Positions 35,911 through 45,616 of a stretch of 64,000 bases of DNA are shown here, one piece after another. Each line of letters opens with the position of its first letter. Positions within the stretch are counted from its first letter, which is position 1. Below the pieces are notes generated by a model, which worked only from the letters and a program-made list of their open reading frames with translations, ran no database searches and was not told the DNA's origin. A program made the position numbers and the translations under genes. Source of the DNA: Thermonema lapsum (GTDB lineage: Bacteria; Bacteroidota; Bacteroidia; Cytophagales; Thermonemataceae); NCBI RefSeq assembly GCF_011761635.1, contig NZ_JAASRN010000002.1, positions 124,001-188,000 of the forward strand, read 5' to 3'.

Positions 35911-37013
35911 AGTTGAAGTACTTCTCCTTGTTTTACTTTGAAGAGGGCAGCGGGCAGTTTACTTTCATTCAGCAGGCGTTGCATACGCTCCTGACTGGTA
36001 TCTGTAATAAACACCTGTCCAAAGTGTTGTTGCTGTACAAGTTGCAACAATGCCGCTACTCTCTCAGCGTCCAATTTATCAAAAATGTCATCAAGTAACA
36101 AAAGCGGGTTTTGTTGTTTTCTCAGAAAAAGCAAATCACTCATGGCAAGCTTCAAAGCCACTAGAAAAGTCTTTCGCTGCCCTTGTGAGCCGCTCCATTT
36201 CATGGGCACATCGTTCAGCAGCAGGCTCCAGTCGTCGCGATGAATGCCATTGGATGTAAAACCCATTTTAAGGTCTATGGACAAACTCTCTTGCCACAAT
36301 TGTTGTAGAGAAGCTTCGTGCAGCTGCGAACGATACACTATGTCAATCTGCTCTTTGCCTCCGGAAAGCTGCTCATAATAGCGCGCAACCAAAGGGCGCA
36401 ACTCCCCGGTAAAACGGCTACGCAGTTCATACAGGGGATAAGCCTCTTGCTCCAAACGCATATTAAAAACCTCGAGCAAGGCTTGGTCGAGCGCTCTTCC
36501 TTCGCGCCTCTCTTTGAGCAAAGCATTACGGCGTTTCAGCAGTGCGTGGTATTGCATCAAATGAAGGGCGTATTCTTGCGACAGCTGCGAAAAAAAAGCA
36601 TCCATCGTGCGACGACGTTGCTCGGCGGCTTCCCGTATCAAATCTATGTCGTTGGGCGTAAAGCTCACCACCGGAAAGCGACCGTAGTAATCCAAAAGAC
36701 GCTCCATGCGGCTACCGTCTATGAATATGGCTTTACGGTCTTGCTTCGGATAAAAAGCACAGCGCAGGCGGCTGCTTCTTCCCGTCTGACGAATATCGCC
36801 TTCGACCTCCCAACCATCACAGCCATAACGGATGGCATAACGCTCGCCGTGCCCCAACATGCTTTTGCCCGTAAGCAACCAATAAATAGCTTCCAACAGA
36901 TTGGTTTTGCCTGCTCCATTCTGCCCTACAAACACATTCAGCTTTTCGTGAAAGTCTAATGTCAAAAAGGCATAGTTTTTAAAGTTGTTCAGGCTTATGT
37001 TTATCAGATGCAT
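35907..37013 (-). CDS. recF: DNA replication and repair protein RecF
   Basis: 368 aa from the Met at 37013 (MHLINISLNNFKNY), the usual RecF start; a frame to 37130 adds non-homologous residues overlapping the divergent DUF3098 gene. Walker A GQNGAGKTN, SxTxxDxxLI-like FTPNDIDLIREA, signature GSQGQRKT and Walker B LLLLDDIFDKLD. Helps RecOR load RecA at gaps. It precedes the DUF721 gene with a 4-bp overlap. A second Met (37016) is possible. Confidence 0.95.
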   Translation of the reverse strand: MHLINISLNNFKNYAFLTLDFHEKLNVFVGQNGAGKTNLLEAIYWLLTGKSMLGHGERYAIRYGCDGWEVEGDIRQTGRSSRLRCAFYPKQDRKAIFIDGSRMERLLDYYGRFPVVSFTPNDIDLIREAAEQRRRTMDAFFSQLSQEYALHLMQYHALLKRRNALLKERREGRALDQALLEVFNMRLEQEAYPLYELRSRFTGELRPLVARYYEQLSGGKEQIDIVYRSQLHEASLQQLWQESLSIDLKMGFTSNGIHRDDWSLLLNDVPMKWSGSQGQRKTFLVALKLAMSDLLFLRKQQNPLLLLDDIFDKLDAERVAALLQLVQQQHFGQVFITDTSQERMQRLLNESKLPAALFKVKQGEVLQL

Positions 37014-37080
37014 CATAGAGGGTCGGCTTGCTTGGCATTCCCCCAAAATAATTGTTTCTTTGTGGTCAAAACAAAAAGCC

Positions 37081-37320
37081 ATGAAAAATACCCAGAACCC
37101 ATCTAACACACCGCCAAGCGTATTTGGCAAACAGAATTACATACTATTGATTGTCAGCGTGCTTATCATAGCTTTGGGCTACATACTTATGTTGCTCGAC
37201 AACGAGCCTTTCGGCTTTGGTTTCTTGGGGCTTACTTTAGGTCCCATAGTAAGCTTTTTGGGCTTCATGATGGTGTTTGTTGCTCTTTTTTACAAGAAAA
37301 AAGGAAGTCCCGAGGCTTAA
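37081..37320 (+). CDS. DUF3098 small membrane protein
   Basis: 79 aa with two hydrophobic helices (about 19-40 and 46-70), a conserved FGKQNYILL start and a Lys-rich end (YKKKGSPEA). DUF3098 is a Bacteroidota family often found just before uppP, as here (30-bp gap). Role unknown. I start it at 37081 because the upstream part of the frame (from 36985) overlaps recF and looks unlike the family. Confidence 0.8.
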   Translation: MKNTQNPSNTPPSVFGKQNYILLIVSVLIIALGYILMLLDNEPFGFGFLGLTLGPIVSFLGFMMVFVALFYKKKGSPEA

Positions 37321-37350
37321 TCGTTTTGTTAAATCCAAATACTCACCAAC

Positions 37351-38151
37351 ATGAACTTTTGGGAAGCCATATTGCTTGCCATCGTAGAAGGGCTTACTGA
37401 GTTTTTGCCTATTTCGTCCACTGGGCACCTCATCATTGTTTCTACCTTTCTGGACATTGCCGGCAATGACTTTGTGAAGTTTTTCAATGTGAATATTCAA
37501 TTTGGCGCCATACTGTCGGTAGTAGTGCTTTATTACAAGCGTTTTTTCAAGAGCTTCGACTTTTATTTCAAGTTGGTGGTGGGCATGCTGCCGGCGATAG
37601 TGGTGGGTGTGCTTGCCGGCGACTACATCGACGCCTTGCTCGAAAATGTATGGGTAGTCAGTGTTGCGCTGATTGTGGGCGGCTGGGTGCTGGTAAAAAT
37701 AGACGAATGGCTTCCCGCATCGGCAGCCAACGCAAGCAAAGAAGTGGGTTTCCGAGAGTCGTTCATTATCGGTTGTTTTCAATGTATTGCCATGATACCG
37801 GGCGTTTCTCGCTCGGCAGCCACCATCATTGGCGGCTTGGCGCAAAGACTGAACCGCATCACCGCAGCCGAATTCTCTTTTTTCTTAGCGGTGCCTACCA
37901 TGTTTGCCGCATCGGCATACAAGCTCTTCAAAGATTTCTATAAAAGCGGTGCCATTGCACTCTCTGCCCAAGAGTGGCAATTGCTTCTGATAGGCAACGT
38001 GGTGGCTTTCATCGTAGCCATGATTGCCGTGAAAACATTTATTACCTATGTAGGCAAACACGGCTTTAAGATATTCGGTTATTACCGTATTTTTTTGGGT
38101 AGCATTCTTCTTATTTTACTTCTTTTGGGCATAGACGTACAGATGGCATGA
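37351..38151 (+). CDS. uppP: Undecaprenyl-diphosphatase (BacA/UppP)
   Basis: 266 aa, inner membrane. Hydrolyses undecaprenyl-PP to the monophosphate carrier for cell-wall precursors. [16 protein letters not shown] (active-site Glu-rich segment, 14-29) and [10 protein letters not shown] (about 150) are family motifs; eight or so helices. Stop overlaps the truB start by 4 bp. Part of the plus-strand envelope operon. Confidence 0.95.
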   Translation: MNFWEAILLAIVEGLTEFLPISSTGHLIIVSTFLDIAGNDFVKFFNVNIQFGAILSVVVLYYKRFFKSFDFYFKLVVGMLPAIVVGVLAGDYIDALLENVWVVSVALIVGGWVLVKIDEWLPASAANASKEVGFRESFIIGCFQCIAMIPGVSRSAATIIGGLAQRLNRITAAEFSFFLAVPTMFAASAYKLFKDFYKSGAIALSAQEWQLLLIGNVVAFIVAMIAVKTFITYVGKHGFKIFGYYRIFLGSILLILLLLGIDVQMA

Positions 38152-38846
38152 CCAACACATCACAAGCGGGCGACATCATACTAATAGACAAACCCTACGG
38201 CTGGACCTCTTTTGATGCGGTAAACTATCTCAAGCGCCGTTTGAAGATAAAAAAAGCAGGGCATGCGGGTACCCTTGACCCGCTGGCTACAGGCTTGTTG
38301 ATTGTGTGTACTGGCAAAAAAACCAAGCAAATACAACAGCTGCAGGGCATGGAGAAGGAGTACAAAGCCATCTTTTTGCTGGGCGCTGAAACTCCCTCAT
38401 ATGACCTTGAAACAGAAGCAACCTATACCGCTCCCTTTGAGCAAGTACAGGCATTAAGAGAAAGCGACATACAGCAGTGCATCGATGCGCACTTCACAGG
38501 GGAAATCATGCAACGCCCGCCGCTATATTCTGCCATCAAACGGCAGGGCAAGCGCCTCTACGAGCTGGCACGCCAAGGCAAAGCAGAGGAGGTAGAGCTA
38601 CGCCCTACGCACATCCATGTCTTCGAGATTTCGGCATGGAATCCGCCCCACTTGTATGTACGCATTGTATGTAGCAAGGGTACCTATATCCGTAGTCTTG
38701 CCCACGACTTGGGCAAAGCCTTAGGCGTTGGAGGCTGCCTGACTGCCCTGCGACGCACACGCATCGGCAGCTACGAACTAACGCACGCCCTTTCACCAGC
38801 ACAATATGTGAAGCAGTACAAAAGCAAGCATGAGAGTTTATCATAA
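38148..38846 (+). CDS. truB: tRNA pseudouridine-55 synthase
   Basis: 232 aa. Makes pseudouridine 55 in t[31 protein letters not shown] with the catalytic Asp, [20 protein letters not shown] and [14 protein letters not shown] are all present. It overlaps ribF by 17 bp. Size is on the short side, with no PUA domain, as often in Bacteroidota. Confidence 0.95.
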   Translation: MTNTSQAGDIILIDKPYGWTSFDAVNYLKRRLKIKKAGHAGTLDPLATGLLIVCTGKKTKQIQQLQGMEKEYKAIFLLGAETPSYDLETEATYTAPFEQVQALRESDIQQCIDAHFTGEIMQRPPLYSAIKRQGKRLYELARQGKAEEVELRPTHIHVFEISAWNPPHLYVRIVCSKGTYIRSLAHDLGKALGVGGCLTALRRTRIGSYELTHALSPAQYVKQYKSKHESLS

Positions 38847-39762
38847 CTTACACGATTATCAACCTGCGCGCCCTACAGTGGTAACGACCGGCACTTTTGA
38901 CGGGGTACACCAAGGGCATCGCCGTATCATGGCACGCCTGCGCAAAGCAGCACAAGAGCGAAACACCGAAGCGGTGGTGATTACCTTCTGGCCCCACCCT
39001 CGCATGGTATTGGGGCAAGAAGTGGAACTGCTCAATACTATAGAAGAAAAAACAGAGCGTATCCGCCAAGAAGGCATCGACGCCCTCATCGTATTGCCCT
39101 TTACCGAAGATTTTGCCCGCCTAATGCCAGAGGAATACATAGAAAAAATTTATGTGCGCGGGGTGCATGCCGGTCTCATCGTGATTGGCTATGACCATCA
39201 TTTTGGCTACCAACGCCAAGGCGACATTCATTTATTGCGACAGCTGGCGCCACGCTACGGCTTTGAGGTGGAAGAAATACCCGCACAAGAAATAGATGAC
39301 CTCACGGTGAGCTCTACCAAAATACGCCGTGCCCTAAAAGAAGGCAACATCGAACTTGCCAACCAACTGTTGGGCTATGCCTATACCTTGCACGGCACCG
39401 TAGTACATGGCGACAAAATAGGGCGCACCTTAGGTTTTCCTACTGCCAACTTGAAAATAGAAGCAAGCTATAAGCTCATTCCGGCAGCTGGCATCTATGC
39501 CGCCTATGCCTATGGTGAGCATTTCGAGCGCAAACAGGCACTCGTTTACATAGGCAACCGCCCCACCTTGAGCAAGCAACAAGAGCGCCCCAATATAGAA
39601 GTCTTTTTATTAGATTTTGCCGGCGAGCTTTACCAAAGCAGCCTTCGGGTAGAGTTTCTTAAAAAGCTACGCGACGACCAAAAGTTTGATAGCTTAGAGA
39701 GCTTACAAAACCAAATCCAAAAAGATTATCAACAAGCCCTTTCATTTTTCAATGCTCTATGA
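38830..39762 (+). CDS. ribF: Bifunctional riboflavin kinase/FAD synthetase
   Basis: 310 aa. Makes FMN and FAD from riboflavin. N-terminal nucleotidyl-transferase with GTFDGVHQGHRRI, YDHHFG and VSSTKIRRAL; C-terminal kinase with GDKIGRTLGFPTANL and VFLLDFAGELY. truB-ribF is a frequent pair. Overlaps murG by 4 bp. Confidence 0.96.
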   Translation: MRVYHNLHDYQPARPTVVTTGTFDGVHQGHRRIMARLRKAAQERNTEAVVITFWPHPRMVLGQEVELLNTIEEKTERIRQEGIDALIVLPFTEDFARLMPEEYIEKIYVRGVHAGLIVIGYDHHFGYQRQGDIHLLRQLAPRYGFEVEEIPAQEIDDLTVSSTKIRRALKEGNIELANQLLGYAYTLHGTVVHGDKIGRTLGFPTANLKIEASYKLIPAAGIYAAYAYGEHFERKQALVYIGNRPTLSKQQERPNIEVFLLDFAGELYQSSLRVEFLKKLRDDQKFDSLESLQNQIQKDYQQALSFFNAL

Positions 39763-40865
39763 AACGAGTCATCATCAGCGGAGGCGGCACCGGAGGGCAC
39801 ATATTCCCTGCACTGGCAATAGCCGATGCACTCAAAGAACAATTTCCTTCGGTCGATATATTGTTTATCGGCGCAAAAAATCGCATGGAAATGGAGCGAG
39901 TCCCCAAAGCCGGCTATCCTATTGAGGGACTCGACATCGTAGGTATTCAACGCAGCTTGACCTTGCGCAACCTGCAGGTACCAGTCAAGCTATGGAAGAG
40001 TTACCGACGTGCGCAGCAAATCATTGCCGAAAAGAAACCGGAGGTGGTCATTGGCGTGGGGGGCTATGCCAGCGCCCCTACGCTGCTGGCTGCTATCGGA
40101 GCGGGGGTACCTACCCTCATTCAAGAGCAAAACTCTTATGCCGGGCTTACCAACCGCTGGCTGGGAAAGTATGCCCATAAAATATGTGTAGCCTATCCCG
40201 GCATGGAGCAGTTCTTTCCTGCCGATAAGGTGGTTTACACCGGTAACCCCGTGCGAAAGGATATTTTGCAGCTGCCTACACGCGCCGAAGCGCTACAAGC
40301 CTTAGGACTCAAAGCCAACGCCCCCGTACTCTTGGTGATGGGTGGCAGTTTAGGTGCACGCGTCATCAACGAAAGCATTTGTGCGCAGATTCGCCGCTTT
40401 GCCGACAATGGCATTCAAGTGATTTGGCAAACAGGCAAACACTTCATAGAAAAAGCCCGTCAAGCAGTAGAAGAACAGCAAGCAGGCGAATGGGTACACC
40501 CTACCGCTTTCATTGAGCGCATGGATTATGTGTACAGCACTGCCCACGTGATTATTTCTCGAGCTGGCGCACTTTCTATCTCCGAGCTTTGTGTGGTAGG
40601 CAAGCCCGCTATTTTGGTTCCTTCACCCTATGTGGCTGAAGACCACCAAACAAAAAACGCCATGGCATTGGTGCAGCGCCAAGCCGCCAAGATGGTGAGC
40701 GAAGCGCAAGCCCCCGCTTTTTTGGTCAGCGATGCGCTTGCGCTGCTTCATTCACCAGCAGAGCAAGCCCTTCTAAGCGAAAATATCAGGCAGATGGCAC
40801 GCCCCAATGCCACACAGCACATCGTGCAGTGCATCAAATCGCTTGTGTCGAGTACTGCTTCATAG
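39759..40865 (+). CDS. murG: UDP-GlcNAc-undecaprenyl-PP-MurNAc-pentapeptide GlcNAc transferase
   Basis: 368 aa, GT28. Makes lipid II from lipid I at the inner face of the membrane. GGGTGGHIFPALAIA, GVGGYASAPTLLAA, QEQNSYAGLTNRWL, GGSLGARVINE and SRAGALSISEL are present. Its last 32 bp overlap the convergent JmjC-like gene. Normally followed directly by murC. Confidence 0.96.
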   Translation: MKRVIISGGGTGGHIFPALAIADALKEQFPSVDILFIGAKNRMEMERVPKAGYPIEGLDIVGIQRSLTLRNLQVPVKLWKSYRRAQQIIAEKKPEVVIGVGGYASAPTLLAAIGAGVPTLIQEQNSYAGLTNRWLGKYAHKICVAYPGMEQFFPADKVVYTGNPVRKDILQLPTRAEALQALGLKANAPVLLVMGGSLGARVINESICAQIRRFADNGIQVIWQTGKHFIEKARQAVEEQQAGEWVHPTAFIERMDYVYSTAHVIISRAGALSISELCVVGKPAILVPSPYVAEDHQTKNAMALVQRQAAKMVSEAQAPAFLVSDALALLHSPAEQALLSENIRQMARPNATQHIVQCIKSLVSSTAS

Positions 40866-41721
40866 CTTTTTCTGCACGCTCAAAAGCTTTACGGTGCTTG
40901 TACTTGTACCATGTCTGTGTAAAATATTTGCGCAGGAAGTTATCCAAAGGCATTTTGACAAATAAGTTGGCTGCTCCTTCTAAACGTTTTATCCACGAGG
41001 GGTTCAAGGCGCGCAAACTCATGCCGAAGCCCCCTTCTACATATTCAATGTAATGCCAATAACCAGCGGGGATGAAGAGTGTGTCGCCATATTCCAAATA
41101 ACACTCATAGCCTTGCACATAACGCAAAGCTGGATATTGCTCAAAATCTGGTTCATTTACATTGACGTATGACTGTACAGTAAACGGCAGATGATACAAA
41201 AAAGGAGTGTACTCTGGGGCAAAAAGCACTACCCGCTTCACCCCTTTAAACTGTGTCAAAAACACATGCGACATATCAATATCGTAGTGCATGTGTACAA
41301 TAGAGCCTGTGCCACCAAAGAAAAGGAAGGGTAACTCTTTGAGAAAGCCCGTTGCTACGTCTGGCACTCGGTAGTCTTCTTTCAGCTGTGGCGCATATTT
41401 CATCAAATTGAACAGAAAAATACGTAGGTCGGTGGGTTCGCGTTCAATCAAATCCAAATACTCGCCGAAGGTCATGCGGGCATCCGGCGCCATGCAACTT
41501 TTGTCAGGGGCAGCCGGCAAGTTGTTGTACAAATCCACCATCACATGCCCTGCCAGCTGTTTGAAGTAATCATAGGTCCACTTGGTATAGGCAGGCCAAT
41601 CACGGCTCAGGTCTGTGAAAACGCATGGCTTGCACGGCTTCAAAAACATTTCCTGAAAGCGTTCTTTTTCCTTGACCGAAATGCGCTCAATGGCATGTAG
41701 AGGAAGCTTCTTAGTTTGCAT
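40834..41721 (-). CDS. JmjC/cupin-like 2-oxoglutarate oxygenase
   Basis: 295 aa from the Met at 41721. Cupin_8/JmjC domain with HYD (His145, Asp147 of the HxD metal motif) and a distal His223 (GYWHYIE), the three ligands for Fe(II). Also ELPFLFFGG and PAGYWHYIEY, typical of the bacterial JmjC-like group. A protein or small-molecule hydroxylase is likely. It is the only minus-strand gene in the dcw run and overlaps murG by 32 bp. Frame extends to 41808 but the first 29 residues look non-coding. Confidence 0.8.
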   Translation of the reverse strand: MQTKKLPLHAIERISVKEKERFQEMFLKPCKPCVFTDLSRDWPAYTKWTYDYFKQLAGHVMVDLYNNLPAAPDKSCMAPDARMTFGEYLDLIEREPTDLRIFLFNLMKYAPQLKEDYRVPDVATGFLKELPFLFFGGTGSIVHMHYDIDMSHVFLTQFKGVKRVVLFAPEYTPFLYHLPFTVQSYVNVNEPDFEQYPALRYVQGYECYLEYGDTLFIPAGYWHYIEYVEGGFGMSLRALNPSWIKRLEGAANLFVKMPLDNFLRKYFTQTWYKYKHRKAFERAEKAMKQYSTQAI

Positions 41722-41894
41722 AGGCTTTATTTGTTTTAACAACACATCAGACGAAAGTAAAACAAATTTAACAAAACATATAATGCCAAAAGAATACGGC
41801 TCTACCACTCTTGGGCAAAGCCTCCCTTAAATACGAGAGTGCAAGAATAAAGTTGACACGGTCATGGGTTTCTAAATTTGAAGGACAAAAAATG

Positions 41895-41902
41895 TACCTT
41901 TG
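41895..41902 (+). promoter_or_regulatory. -7 box TACCTTTG upstream of murC
   Basis: Exact TAnnTTTG match. Start of transcription would fall near 41908, so murC transcripts could not use an upstream start at 41878. This supports the ATG at 41932 (or the one at 41908, nearly leaderless). Confidence 0.5.
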
Positions 41903-41931
41903 TTACCATGAAACTAATGACCCCTTATTTC

Positions 41932-43338
41932 ATGAAACCGCTCGAAGAATATACCCATGTGTACTTTTTAGGCATTGGAGGCATTGGCATGAGCGCGCTT
42001 GCCCAGTGGTGCCAAAGCCAAGGCATGCATGTGGCTGGTTATGATCGCACCCCTTCGGCAGTTAGCTGCATGCTTGAAAGCCAAGGCATTCCCGTCACGT
42101 ATTCAGACGATGCAGAACATATTCCCATAGACTTTCGCAATAGCAGTAAGGTGCTGGCAGTTTACACGCCCGCTATCCCACAAGAGCACCCTCAACTTCA
42201 GTACTTCCGTACGCACGGTTTCGACATCATCAAACGAGCTGCTTTGTTGGGGCTTATCAGCCGTTCGAAGCGTCTCATTGCCGTGGCAGGCACGCATGGC
42301 AAAACCACGACCACCGCTATGATTGCCCATATCTTAAAACAAACGGAGGTGCCTGTAACTGCCTTTGTCGGGGGCATCATGCGCAACTACCAAAACAACC
42401 TGCTGCTTTCGCAAGCCGCCGATGCATGGATTGTAGCCGAAGCAGACGAATATGACCGTTCTTTTTTGCACTTACATCCTACGCTGGCAGTAGTTACAAA
42501 CATAGAAGCAGACCATTTGGATATATACGGTAGCGAACAAGCCATTATTGACTCTTTTGAGGCTTTCCTCAAAAATATACAAGACAAGGGCACCCTTATT
42601 GCACACGAGGGTGTAAGTGCGCGTCCTCCGCAAGGCTTACACACACTGCGCTACGGGACGTCGCTCCATTGTCAATATAGCATAAAGGAGCTGCGCTATG
42701 AAAATGAGCAGCTTTATTTCGACTTGAACATTTCCACCCAAGAGCAGCACACCCTGCGCTTGCTGGTTCCCGGCGAACACAATGCCCTGAATGCCACAGC
42801 TGCTTTTGCCGTTGCCCAGCAGATAGGCATTGCCCCCGCTTCCATTATCGATGCACTTTCTTCTTTTCAGGGTGTAAAACGCCGTTCTGAAATATGGTAT
42901 CGCTCCCCGCAGTATGTGCTTGTAGATGATTATGCACACCACCCTACTGAAATAGAAAATACCTTACGAACCATGCGGGCGCTATACCCTCAACGGCAGC
43001 TGCTGGCAGTCTTTCAACCACATCTTTATACACGCACCCGCGACTTCGCAGCTGCCTTCGGCAAAGCCTTGGGGCTTGCCGACCAAGTGATGCTTACGCC
43101 GATATATCCGGCACGCGAAACCCCTATTGAGGGGGTCGACAGTCGGCTGATTGCCCGATATTGCCCGGTGAGTGCCCGGGTAGTAGCTCCCACCGAATCT
43201 ATAGAAGCAGTCTTTGAGGAATGGCTGCCCCAAGCCACCCCGCCTCTAACCATAATAGTAATGGGCGCCGGCAACATAGAACAACATTTGCCAAATTTTT
43301 TAAATTTGCTTAAAACACTCGAACATGAGCAAGCGTAG
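41932..43338 (+). CDS. murC: UDP-N-acetylmuramate-L-alanine ligase
   Basis: 468 aa. Adds L-Ala to UDP-MurNAc. GIGGIGMSALAQW near the N-terminus, GTHGKTTTTAMIA (P-loop), EADEYDRSFL and DDYAHHPTEI are all family motifs. I choose the ATG at 41932, 13 residues before GIGGIGM, as in related proteins; the ATG at 41908 is possible. Overlaps ftsQ by 14 bp. Confidence 0.95.
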   Translation: MKPLEEYTHVYFLGIGGIGMSALAQWCQSQGMHVAGYDRTPSAVSCMLESQGIPVTYSDDAEHIPIDFRNSSKVLAVYTPAIPQEHPQLQYFRTHGFDIIKRAALLGLISRSKRLIAVAGTHGKTTTTAMIAHILKQTEVPVTAFVGGIMRNYQNNLLLSQAADAWIVAEADEYDRSFLHLHPTLAVVTNIEADHLDIYGSEQAIIDSFEAFLKNIQDKGTLIAHEGVSARPPQGLHTLRYGTSLHCQYSIKELRYENEQLYFDLNISTQEQHTLRLLVPGEHNALNATAAFAVAQQIGIAPASIIDALSSFQGVKRRSEIWYRSPQYVLVDDYAHHPTEIENTLRTMRALYPQRQLLAVFQPHLYTRTRDFAAAFGKALGLADQVMLTPIYPARETPIEGVDSRLIARYCPVSARVVAPTESIEAVFEEWLPQATPPLTIIVMGAGNIEQHLPNFLNLLKTLEHEQA

Positions 43339-44083
43339 GCTTAAGCCTTGGGTGCAGTGGTTGCTCACCTTCTTGGGAATGAGTCTTCTGATAGCCGCCA
43401 TCAGCAAAAACTATGATGAGCAGAGCTGTCAAAAGGTCGTCGTTCGTTTCTTTCCCAAAATCCAAGACGGCACCTTCCTCACCGAAGAAGATATTCGAGA
43501 ATTGCTGAACCGTAAAGGGGGCATTTTTCTGCTTGGAGAAAAATATAAAAACCTGAGTTTGAAACAGCTGGAAGAACAGGTAAAGAGCAACCCTTATGTG
43601 GAAGCATGCAATATATACCGCGACTTAGCAGGTAATCTCTTTGTGGAAGTGCATATGGTAGAACCTATCGCCCGCTTTTACAATCCCGTTGGCAAAGACT
43701 ATTATTGGAGCATAGAGGGTAAAATCATACCCTTCAATTCACGCTATACCCCCCGCGTGCCAGTTATTACACGCGAAGGAGAAGAGCAGCCTCCCCAAGC
43801 GGAAAAATACGAAAACGATGCCCAGCTCCTTGCCCTCATGCAATTTATTCATACTCATCCTTTCTGGCAAGCTTGCATCAGTCAAGTGCATATAGACAAA
43901 AAACAGGATGTTTGGCTCTATCCCCAAATAGGCGGGCAAGCCATTCATGTAGGAAATATAAAAGACATAAGTAATATATTTGCAAAACTCAAAATTTTAT
44001 ACGATACTATACTTCCCATTCAAGGGTGGTATCGCTATCGCAAAGTAGATATCAGGTTTGAACGTCAAATCATTTGTGAATAA
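43325..44083 (+). CDS. ftsQ: Cell-division protein FtsQ/DivIB-like
   Basis: 252 aa, one TM helix (about 10-26), then a POTRA-like part (FLTEEDIRELL ... LEEQVKSNPYVEACNIYRD), and a beta domain. Positioned between murC and ftsA, exactly where ftsQ belongs in dcw clusters. Links periplasmic wall synthesis to the Z ring. 8 bp before ftsA. Confidence 0.9.
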   Translation: MSKRRLKPWVQWLLTFLGMSLLIAAISKNYDEQSCQKVVVRFFPKIQDGTFLTEEDIRELLNRKGGIFLLGEKYKNLSLKQLEEQVKSNPYVEACNIYRDLAGNLFVEVHMVEPIARFYNPVGKDYYWSIEGKIIPFNSRYTPRVPVITREGEEQPPQAEKYENDAQLLALMQFIHTHPFWQACISQVHIDKKQDVWLYPQIGGQAIHVGNIKDISNIFAKLKILYDTILPIQGWYRYRKVDIRFERQIICE

Positions 44084-44091
44084 AGAGCATT

Positions 44092-45420
44092 ATGTCAAAA
44101 GATAAAATCGTTGTAGGCTTAGACATCGGAAGTACTAAAATATGCGCGCTGGTTGGGCGCAAAGACAAGTACGGCAAAGTAGAAATCTTGGGTATGGGCA
44201 AAGCGCCTTCCGAAGGCGTCATCCGTGGTTTTGTTGCCAACATAGACAAGACCGTCTATGCCATTACCCAAGCCATCCAAGAAGCAGAGAAGCAATCGGG
44301 CATCAACATCCGCGTTGTGAATGTGGGCATTGCCGGGCAGCACATCAAAAGCATTCGACAGCGCGGCAGCATCACCCGAGAATCCACCCAAGACGAAATC
44401 TCGGCAGAAGACGTCAACCGTCTTATCAATGACATGTACAAGATTCCCACGCCTCCCGGCACCGAAATCATTCATGTCATGCCACAAGATTTTATCGTAG
44501 ACCACGAGGTGGGCATCAAAGAGCCCGTAGGTATGTCGGGAGTGAAACTCGAAGCCAACTTTCACATCATTACGGCACAAACTACTGCCATCAACAACAT
44601 ACGGCGCTGCGTACAAAAAGCCGGACTTGAAATAGAAAACCTCATCTTGGAACCAGTGGCCTCAAGCATGGCGGTGCTTGCTGACGAGGAAAAAGAAGCG
44701 GGCGTGGCTTTGGTCGATATCGGTGGGGGCACTACCGACCTCGCCGTTTTTTATGACGGCATCATCCGCCATACAGCCGTGATTCCTTTTGGTGGAGCCA
44801 TCATTACCGAAGACATTCGCCAAGGCTGCAATGTAATGCGAAACCAAGCCGAGTTGTTGAAGATACGCTTCGGCAAAGCCATCTCGGAAGAAGCCAGCGA
44901 AAACGAGGTAGTATCGATTCCCGGCATTCGCAACCGCGCCCCCAAAGAGATTTCAGTGAAAAATCTGGCACTCATCATCGAAGCGCGCATGAGCGAAATT
45001 ATTGCTTTGGTGCATCAACAAATACTAAAATCCGGCTTTGAACACCTGCCTGCCGGCATTGTGATTACCGGAGGCGGCTCCATGCTGGCATACTGTTCCG
45101 AGTTGTTTACTTACCTCACAGGCATGGAGGTACGTGTAGGTTATCCAACCGAACACCTGAGCAAACACAATATAGAACTAGTAAAGAATCCCATGTATGC
45201 CACTACTGTGGGCTTAGTACTTGCCAGCTTCCAAGCCCTCGACTACCGCGAGGAGAGCTATCAACTCTACTCACAAGCTCATGATAAAAATAGCCTGCGT
45301 ACAAGCAACAAAAAGGAAGAAAGCAGCAGTAAGAAGAAAAGCAATGATTTCTTTAAGAAGTTGTTAGAAAAAACCAAGGGCTTACTTTTGGATGACTTCG
45401 ATGAAAATGACACTTTCTAA
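44092..45420 (+). CDS. ftsA: Cell-division protein FtsA
   Basis: 442 aa, actin-like ATPase that anchors FtsZ to the membrane. VGLDIGSTKICALVG (phosphate 1), SHS2 domain about 85-165, VDIGGGTTDLAVF (phosphate 2), VITGGGSML (adenosine), and a C-terminal amphipathic, Lys-rich tail ending in a possible membrane-targeting helix (FFKKLLEKTKGLLLDDF). Followed by a 196-bp gap before ftsZ. Confidence 0.96.
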   Translation: MSKDKIVVGLDIGSTKICALVGRKDKYGKVEILGMGKAPSEGVIRGFVANIDKTVYAITQAIQEAEKQSGINIRVVNVGIAGQHIKSIRQRGSITRESTQDEISAEDVNRLINDMYKIPTPPGTEIIHVMPQDFIVDHEVGIKEPVGMSGVKLEANFHIITAQTTAINNIRRCVQKAGLEIENLILEPVASSMAVLADEEKEAGVALVDIGGGTTDLAVFYDGIIRHTAVIPFGGAIITEDIRQGCNVMRNQAELLKIRFGKAISEEASENEVVSIPGIRNRAPKEISVKNLALIIEARMSEIIALVHQQILKSGFEHLPAGIVITGGGSMLAYCSELFTYLTGMEVRVGYPTEHLSKHNIELVKNPMYATTVGLVLASFQALDYREESYQLYSQAHDKNSLRTSNKKEESSSKKKSNDFFKKLLEKTKGLLLDDFDENDTF

Positions 45421-45616
45421 ACAGCCACTTTTCTATGGCTTTTCTTGAAAAGAAAGCAACACAAGAGCATCGCAAGCAAGCCCTACATCGGAACGACAAA
45501 GCATGTTGAGCAAAACAAGCACCTTAATTCGAAATTACATTTTTAAATCCGGCAAAAAATCTTAACTTTTGCTGGTTGTCGTGCGTAGTTACTTAATTAA
45601 AGCAGAGGGTTCAACT

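Noticed and set aside
30114-36959. Long plus-strand frames inside the minus-strand genes, e.g. 36318-36959 and 30114-30539
   Set aside because: They are shadows of the phosphatase and recF genes; the minus-strand frames carry clear family motifs.
36985-37080. Upstream extension of the DUF3098 frame
   Set aside because: It overlaps recF and has no similarity to the family; the family start fits the ATG at 37081.
45421-45616. Possible terminator in the ftsA-ftsZ gap (AGCCA...TGGCT)
   Set aside because: Only a 5-bp stem and a weak T run; too weak to call, and ftsZ is likely still in the operon.
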